A stretch of 28,369 nucleotides of DNA from the NCBI GenBank assembly GCA_036389715.1, contig DASVWH010000220.1:1-28369 (forward strand). The letters run 5' to 3'. Shown piece after piece: positions 23,820 through 28,369 of the stretch. Numbering within the stretch: position 1 is the first letter of the stretch; each line of letters starts with the position of its first letter. Source of the stretch: DASVWH01 sp036389715. GTDB taxonomy: Bacteria; Acidobacteriota; Blastocatellia; Pyrinomonadales; Pyrinomonadaceae. The notes under the pieces were generated by a model. It was not told the DNA's origin. It ran no database searches and was given only the letters and a program-made list of their open reading frames with translations. A program made the translations under genes and the position numbers.

Positions 23820-24644
23820 ATGAAAGTTATGCTACGTGCTGCCGCTTTATCTCTGTTGATTCTGGGCCTGGTGGCCGTCACGCTGCCGCTGATTGATTCG
23901 TCCGCGCACGACAACGGGCGTGCGGCCGTGACGCGCCGCAGCCGCGCGGGCCGTCGTCATTCGCGTGCCTGGTGGCGTCGCTACCGGGCCAGGATGCGTC
24001 GCAAGCGCGCCGCGCTCCAACGCAGGAGCGCCCCTAAGACATTGAGCAGGCAGGACATGCAGTCGCCCGCCGAGAGCCATAATCCGGCCGTCTCACTCAA
24101 CGAGTCTCCGGCCAAGAACGGGCTCTCCACGGCTGTGCGAGGCGGCCAGAGTCTGGTCGTGCCCGGCGGTTGGAGCAGGCGCTCATCGGCCAATGGCGAG
24201 ACCAGGTTCGTCGTCACAAGCCGGGAAGGGCGCGCGGCCGGACAGGCCACGCTCGCCCTCTACGCCCCGGGTGGTTCCAGTGAAGCCGTGACGAGCTTGA
24301 GAGGACAGCGCAAGATGCTCGGCGGCGTGCCGGTGACGCTGCTGCGCCGCTCGGTGATAGACAAGATGATTACGGCCAACGGCTGGGTGCTCAACGACCT
24401 CCAGCGCGAGATTCAGGGCCGCCCCGTCTTGGTCGTCCTGGCGCAGACGCCTGCCTCGGGCGACGGCCGCACCCCGCAGCAATCCTGGGCATTCTATTTC
24501 ATAGAGGTCGAAGGCCGTATCTACAGCCTGGCGACGAGTGCGCCGGAGGAATTCTTCGACCAGCTGTCGGCCGGTGCGGACCGGTTGCTGGCCTCCCTCT
24601 GCACGAACATCTCTTCGACGCTGGCGGCGACGCCTCAACGCTAA
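23820..24644 (+). CDS. Exported basic protein of unknown function in the pil operon
   Basis: 274 residues, starting 6 bases after the pilB stop, so translation is probably coupled. A signal or anchor helix spans about 5-25 (RAAALSLLILGLVAVTLPLI). Residues 39-69 are extremely Arg-rich (RRSRAGRRHSRAWWRRYRAR then MRRKRAALQRR). After a disordered stretch, residues about 110-265 look like a compact alpha/beta domain: SLVVPGGWSRRSS, TRFVVTSREGRAAGQATLAL, GRPVLVVLAQTP, QQSWAFYFIEVEGRIYSLAT and a last helix DQLSAGADRLLASL. The pattern recalls Mog1/PsbP-fold proteins (inference only). The second unknown gene of the operon ends in the same way. No enzyme motif is seen. Confidence 0.8.
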   Translation: MKVMLRAAALSLLILGLVAVTLPLIDSSAHDNGRAAVTRRSRAGRRHSRAWWRRYRARMRRKRAALQRRSAPKTLSRQDMQSPAESHNPAVSLNESPAKNGLSTAVRGGQSLVVPGGWSRRSSANGETRFVVTSREGRAAGQATLALYAPGGSSEAVTSLRGQRKMLGGVPVTLLRRSVIDKMITANGWVLNDLQREIQGRPVLVVLAQTPASGDGRTPQQSWAFYFIEVEGRIYSLATSAPEEFFDQLSAGADRLLASLCTNISSTLAATPQR

Positions 24645-24730
24645 CCCCTGCTCGCGCCCGCTTATTCAAACCGGGAAACAGCCCTGACAGGTCAGACCCC
24701 GCAATTCAATTTAAGGCTCAGGAGAACCTT

Positions 24731-25939
24731 ATGGCTTTGAACGAAAACACGCCCCAGATCACGCTCTCCGAACTACTCAAGAAGCTGGCCGAGCTTGGCG
24801 GCTCGGACCTGCACATCACGACCAACACCCCGCCGCAGATTCGCGTTGACGGGCACTTGCGCCCGCTCGACGGCTATAAGGTTCTGACCTCGGCCGACAC
24901 CAAGCAGCTCGCCTATTCCGTCCTGACCGACGCGCAAAAGCATCGCTTTGAAGAGAACCTCGAACTGGACTTCTCTTTCGGCGTCAAGGGCCTCTCGCGC
25001 TTTCGCGCCAACATTTTCAACCAGCGCGGCGCGGTCGGCGCTGTCTTTCGCGCCATTCCCTACGAGATCAAGCCCTTTGAAGCACTCGGGCTCCCGTCGG
25101 TCGTCAAGACGATGTGCGACAAGCCGCGCGGGCTGATTCTGGTCACGGGGCCGACGGGCTCCGGCAAATCCACGACGCTCGCCGCGATGATTGATAAGAT
25201 CAACAACGACCGGCACGAGCACATTCTGACCATCGAAGACCCGATTGAGTTTCTGCACAATCACAAGAACTGCCTGGTCAACCAGCGCGAGGTCAACGCC
25301 GACACGCGCGGTTTCGCCGAGGCGCTGCGGACGGCGCTTCGCCAGGACCCGGACGTGGTCCTCGTCGGCGAAATGCGCGACCTGGAAACCATCGAGTCGG
25401 CGCTGCGCATCGCGGAGACGGGCCACTTAACCTTCGCCACGCTGCACACCAACTCGGCCGCCTCGACCATCAACCGCATCATTGATGTCTTCCCTTCGGA
25501 CCAGCAGGCGCAGGTGCGCGCACAGCTCTCGCTCGTCCTCGAAGGCATTCTCTGCCAGGCTCTCCTGCCGAAAGCCGACGGGCAGGGGCGTGCGATGGCC
25601 CTGGAGATTCTGGTCCCCAATGCGGCCATCCGCAACCTGATTCGTGAAGACAAGGTTCACCAGATTTATTCGATGATGCAGACGGGTCAGGACAAGTACG
25701 GCATGCAGACCTTCAATCAGGCTCTGGCCTCGCTCTATCACAAGCGCCAGATATCCCTGGAGACGGCCACCCAGCGCTCATCCAACGTGGACGAACTGAG
25801 AGAGCTGATCGAACGCGGCTCGGGGCTTAACACGGGCAACGGTAACGGCAACGGCTCCGCGCCGAAGCCCGGCATGCAGCACCCCAGCCCTTACGCGCAG
25901 GCCCGTCCCGTCGGCGTGCGCCCTCCCGGCGGAAGATAA
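24731..25939 (+). CDS. pilT: Type IV pilus retraction ATPase PilT
   Basis: Hexameric ATPase that retracts the pilus for twitching and DNA uptake. AGGAGA lies 6 bases before the ATG. 402 residues: the PilT N-domain (SELLKKLAELGGSDLHITTN, 13-32), Walker A GPTGSGKS (140-147), Asp box TIEDPIEF (167-174), Walker B LVGEMRD (211-217), His box TLHTNSA (237-243) and the PilT-specific AIRNLIREDKVHQIYSMMQT (299-318) needed for retraction. It lacks the zinc cysteines of PilB. The last 40 residues are an unusual disordered tail (NTGNGNGNGS, then Pro/Gly-rich). It lies 86 bp after the first unknown gene and 92 bp before the second. Confidence 0.96.
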   Translation: MALNENTPQITLSELLKKLAELGGSDLHITTNTPPQIRVDGHLRPLDGYKVLTSADTKQLAYSVLTDAQKHRFEENLELDFSFGVKGLSRFRANIFNQRGAVGAVFRAIPYEIKPFEALGLPSVVKTMCDKPRGLILVTGPTGSGKSTTLAAMIDKINNDRHEHILTIEDPIEFLHNHKNCLVNQREVNADTRGFAEALRTALRQDPDVVLVGEMRDLETIESALRIAETGHLTFATLHTNSAASTINRIIDVFPSDQQAQVRAQLSLVLEGILCQALLPKADGQGRAMALEILVPNAAIRNLIREDKVHQIYSMMQTGQDKYGMQTFNQALASLYHKRQISLETATQRSSNVDELRELIERGSGLNTGNGNGNGSAPKPGMQHPSPYAQARPVGVRPPGGR

Positions 25940-26031
25940 ATCCGGGCTCCCTCACGACCGCAACAGGTTCTTACCAAGCCAAGGCTGCGCCACCCTGCCG
26001 CCACCCGCAAACACGAAGAGAGACAACGGAC

Positions 26032-26769
26032 ATGCGAACGACTAAAAAGATGAGCGACCGACGAAGCCTCCGCTGCTTCGCCTGTACGCTGCTGCTTTTA
26101 GCCGGAGCACTGGTCCTGCCAGCTCTCGCTCAGGAACAGAGAAAGCGGCCCGTCCCATCCCTGACCAGCGAGGACTTGCTGGACCGACGCGTTGCGGCCT
26201 ACGCGCCCGAGCCGAGTGCGGCAGTCAGCACCCGCTCGTCCGCAACGACGATGGGCCTCGCGCCCGCGTCCAGTTACCGCGACCCTGCCGGGGCCTTTAC
26301 GCTCAGCTTCCCGAACGGCGACTGGCGCGTCAACACCAGGGCCAAAAACGCGGGCAAGCTCTCCAACCACGGCTCGTTTCGCCGGATTGACGCGGAGGGC
26401 TTCGCCTCCGCCACGGCCAATATCTACGTGCTCACGGGCGGCGATAATCTCTCCTTCAGCGACCCTGTGAGCCTCGGCACGGACGAGCAGCGCGAGCTGG
26501 CCGCGGCGCTTGCCGCTCGCTTCTTGAGCAGCAGTTCATCGCTCGTCTCTGTCGAAGCCAATCCGGCAAACGCACGCGCGGGCCTGCGCATCATCGCCGA
26601 CCAACTGATCGCGCGCCGCCCGAGCGTCCGCGCCAGCATCAACGTCTTCGAGCGCCAGGGCCGTCTTTTCGTCATCGTCTGCTGTGCGCCCCTGGAGATT
26701 TTCGACGCCTCCCTGCGCGAGTTCAGCGCCATCACAGACTCTTTAGCGTCTTCAGTCTTGCGCTCTTAG
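26032..26769 (+). CDS. Second exported protein of unknown function in the pil operon
   Basis: 245 residues. Signal peptide: basic head, hydrophobic CTLLLLAGALVLPALA (18-33), then QEQ, a clean signal peptidase I site. After a Ser/Ala-rich linker the mature domain (about 80-245) has YRDPAGAFTLSFPNGDWRVN, GSFRRIDAEGFASATANIYV, INVFERQGRLFVIVCCAP and FDASLREFSAITDSLASSV. This layout (strand - W - strands - long strand - final helix with a spaced Phe) resembles Mog1/PsbP or DUF1795-like domains, as does the end of the first unknown gene of this operon. That is inference from pattern only. Start ATG 26032 has a weak binding site; ATG 26050 is possible. pilC follows after 30 bp. Confidence 0.8.
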   Translation: MRTTKKMSDRRSLRCFACTLLLLAGALVLPALAQEQRKRPVPSLTSEDLLDRRVAAYAPEPSAAVSTRSSATTMGLAPASSYRDPAGAFTLSFPNGDWRVNTRAKNAGKLSNHGSFRRIDAEGFASATANIYVLTGGDNLSFSDPVSLGTDEQRELAAALAARFLSSSSSLVSVEANPANARAGLRIIADQLIARRPSVRASINVFERQGRLFVIVCCAPLEIFDASLREFSAITDSLASSVLRS

Positions 26770-26799
26770 AGCAGGATTATCAAACAGGAGTTTTTACAG

Positions 26800-28029
26800 A
26801 TGCCCACTTACGTCTTCAAAGGCCGCAACCGACTGAACGAGATCGTCGTCGGCGAGCGCGTCGCAGATAACCGGGAAACCCTGCGTCAGATGTTGCGCCG
26901 CGAGCAGGTCACGCTCACTTCCGTCAAGGAGAAGGGGCGCGAGATCGGCATCCCCAAGATCGGCGGGACCAAGAAGGTCAAGTCCAAGGACCTGGCCATC
27001 TTCACTCGCCAGTTCTCCGTCATGATTGACGCGGGCCTGCCGCTCGTCCAGTGCCTGGACATCCTGGCCCAGCAGCAGGAGAACAAGTATTTCCAGCAGA
27101 CTCTGCTCCAGGTGCGCCAGGACGTAGAGGAGGGCTCGACCCTTGCCGCGGCGATGGCTCGTCACCAGAAGGTCTTCGACCAGCTCTACACCAACATGGT
27201 CGAAGCGGGCGAGACGGGCGGTATTCTGGACCTCATCCTCCAGCGCCTCTCGACCTTCATCGAGAAGATCGTCAAGCTCAAGAAAGACGTTGTCTCGGCC
27301 ATGATTTACCCGTCGGCCGTGGTCCTGATGGCCATTGCCGCCGTCGCCGTGATTATGATCGTCGTCATCCCGCAGTTCCAGACCATCTTTATCGGGCTGC
27401 TCGGTCCGGGCGAGCAATTGCCGCTCCCGACGCGCATCGTCGTCGGGGCCAGCAGTTTTCTCGCAGGCTGGGGCGGGCTCGTCATCCTGGGCAGCATCGT
27501 CGGCTTCGTCGTCTTGATTCGCACCTACTACAAGACTCCGGGCGGGCGACAGAAACTCGACGGCCTGATGTTGAAGCTCCCGATCTTCGGCGGCATCCTG
27601 CGCAAGATCGCGGTCGCCAGGTTCTCGCGCACACTCTCAACGCTGCTCTCCTCGGGCGTGCCGATTCTTCAATCGCTGGACATCACGGCGCGGACAGCCG
27701 GCAACGTCATCATCGAGCAGGCAATCATGAAGGTGCGCGCGGGCGTCGAACGCGGCGAGAACTTCGTTGACCCCTTGCAGGCCACAGAGGTTTTCCCGCA
27801 CATGGTCGCGCAGATGATCGGCATCGGCGAGCAAACCGGCGCACTCGACGCCATGCTCGGCAAGATCGCCGACTTCTACGAGCAGGAAGTTGACACGGCC
27901 ATCGCCAACCTCCTGACGCTGATCGAGCCGATTCTCATCGGCTTCCTCGGCGTCACCATCGGCTCCATCGTCATCGCCATGTATCTACCGCTCTTCACCC
28001 TCATCGGCAAACTCTCGCAAGGGCATTAG
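26800..28029 (+). CDS. pilC: Type IV pilus inner-membrane platform protein PilC
   Basis: Polytopic platform on which PilB and PilT act; also the GspF family. 409 residues, AGGAG about 9 bases before the ATG. Two T2SSF repeats are visible: FTRQFSVMIDAGLPLVQCLD (68-87) to GGILDLILQRLSTF, and FSRTLSTLLSSGVPILQSLD (275-294) to GALDAMLGKIADFYEQEVD. Membrane helices are at about 168-190, 215-240 and 375-402. MPTYVFKGRN is the usual PilC start. It is the last gene of the operon, followed by a hairpin terminator 55 bases on. No pilA or pilus sensor genes follow inside the window; an IS-type transposase begins instead. Confidence 0.95.
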   Translation: MPTYVFKGRNRLNEIVVGERVADNRETLRQMLRREQVTLTSVKEKGREIGIPKIGGTKKVKSKDLAIFTRQFSVMIDAGLPLVQCLDILAQQQENKYFQQTLLQVRQDVEEGSTLAAAMARHQKVFDQLYTNMVEAGETGGILDLILQRLSTFIEKIVKLKKDVVSAMIYPSAVVLMAIAAVAVIMIVVIPQFQTIFIGLLGPGEQLPLPTRIVVGASSFLAGWGGLVILGSIVGFVVLIRTYYKTPGGRQKLDGLMLKLPIFGGILRKIAVARFSRTLSTLLSSGVPILQSLDITARTAGNVIIEQAIMKVRAGVERGENFVDPLQATEVFPHMVAQMIGIGEQTGALDAMLGKIADFYEQEVDTAIANLLTLIEPILIGFLGVTIGSIVIAMYLPLFTLIGKLSQGH

Positions 28030-28083
28030 TCCCTGACGGTCACTCATGTGCTGATGAATTAAAGCCCTGTACCAGAAAGACAA

Positions 28084-28128
28084 GATTAACGCCAGTGAGA
28101 AGATTATTGTTCTCACTGGCGTTTAATC
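28084..28128 (+). terminator. Terminator of the pilus motor operon
   Basis: GATTA-ACGCCAGTGAGAA pairs with TTCTCACTGGCGTTTAATC: an 18-bp stem with one bulged base and a loop of about 8 nt. It ends in GTTTAATC, a short T-rich tail. Confidence 0.75.
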
Positions 28129-28248
28129 GTAAATAAGCAGGGCAACTCCGGTAGGGACCGCTTATATTTTACTCTCTAGCAGCTTATATTCAATTCTGAC
28201 AAATGCTTTGGTCATCTCGGGAAGGCAATAGAAGCGGTCTCATAAATA

Positions 28249-28277
28249 GTCGTGCTAAGCTTTCGACATGGCACGAC
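28249..28277 (+). promoter_or_regulatory. Hairpin over the transposase start codon
   Basis: GTCGTGC (28249-28255) and GCACGAC (28271-28277) are perfect inverted repeats with the ATG (28268-28270) at the edge of the loop. It could limit translation of read-through transcripts. Confidence 0.35.
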
Positions 28278-28369
28278 GAGAAGAACTAACTGATGAACAA
28301 TGGGCGCTTATCAAACCCATGATACCTGAACTGCCACGCCGCGACGACCGACGCGGCAGGCCGTGGAAA
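28268..28369 (+). CDS. IS5-like transposase, 5' part only (cut by the window end)
   Basis: The first 34 codons are MARREELTDEQWALIKPMIP then ELPRRDDRRGRPWK. This is the typical N-terminus (DUF4096-like, LTDEQWALIxPxxP...GRP) of IS5-family transposases, IS1031/IS427-type groups. The flanking 28129-28267 region is visibly poorer in GC than the operon before it, consistent with an inserted element. The left inverted repeat of the element could not be placed; the GGTCTCATAAATAGT stretch at about 28236-28250 is a candidate to lie near it. The gene continues beyond the window, so intactness is unknown. Confidence 0.85.
   Translation, partial: MARREELTDEQWALIKPMIPELPRRDDRRGRPWK

Overview
The window is a GC-rich bacterial chromosome segment. 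Gene content points to Acidobacteriota, possibly Blastocatellia: a secreted DUF1800/DUF1501 pair, BNR/Asp-box proteins, a zinc-finger anti-sigma factor with a very long Ala/Pro/Ser linker, a CARDB protein and a pilB-pilT-pilC cluster. This taxonomic call is inference from gene content; there is no rRNA gene in the window.

Left part (1-9800, almost all on the minus strand). It holds comEC (DNA uptake channel), a BNR-repeat protein whose 3' end looks lost, a small gene broken by an in-frame TAG, an rlmD-type 23S rRNA methyltransferase with a conserved unknown gene upstream, and a birA - thioesterase - coaX group for biotin and CoA metabolism. Middle (9970-17600): a modB permease gene with no modA or modC beside it, a secreted protein of unknown function with a strong sigma70-type promoter, the DUF1800/DUF1501 pair (DUF1800 preceded by a possible coupled 30-codon leader ORF), a small secreted CARDB protein and an M28 aminopeptidase. 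Convergent gene pairs here are separated by near-perfect hairpins.

Right part: a sigma-70-like factor with its zinc-finger anti-sigma factor (minus strand), then on the plus strand an exported TPR protein and a type IV pilus motor operon, pilB - unknown exported - pilT - unknown exported - pilC. The operon has its own promoter, a structured leader and a terminator. The window ends inside an IS5-like transposase gene just beyond that terminator. ComEC at one end and PilB/PilT/PilC at the other are both parts of natural transformation machinery, although they are 20 kb apart.

The most unusual structures are two inverted arrays of 7-bp repeats. They have unrelated unit sequences (AGTTTTC and ACCATTG) but the same design: about 4.5 heptads per arm, forming a hairpin of about 31 bp, each starting within a few bases of the stop codon of the upstream gene (coaX and DUF1800). 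Other points of interest are the two exported proteins interleaved with the pilus motor genes, and the N-terminal pattern shared by the broken small gene and the BNR gene beside it.
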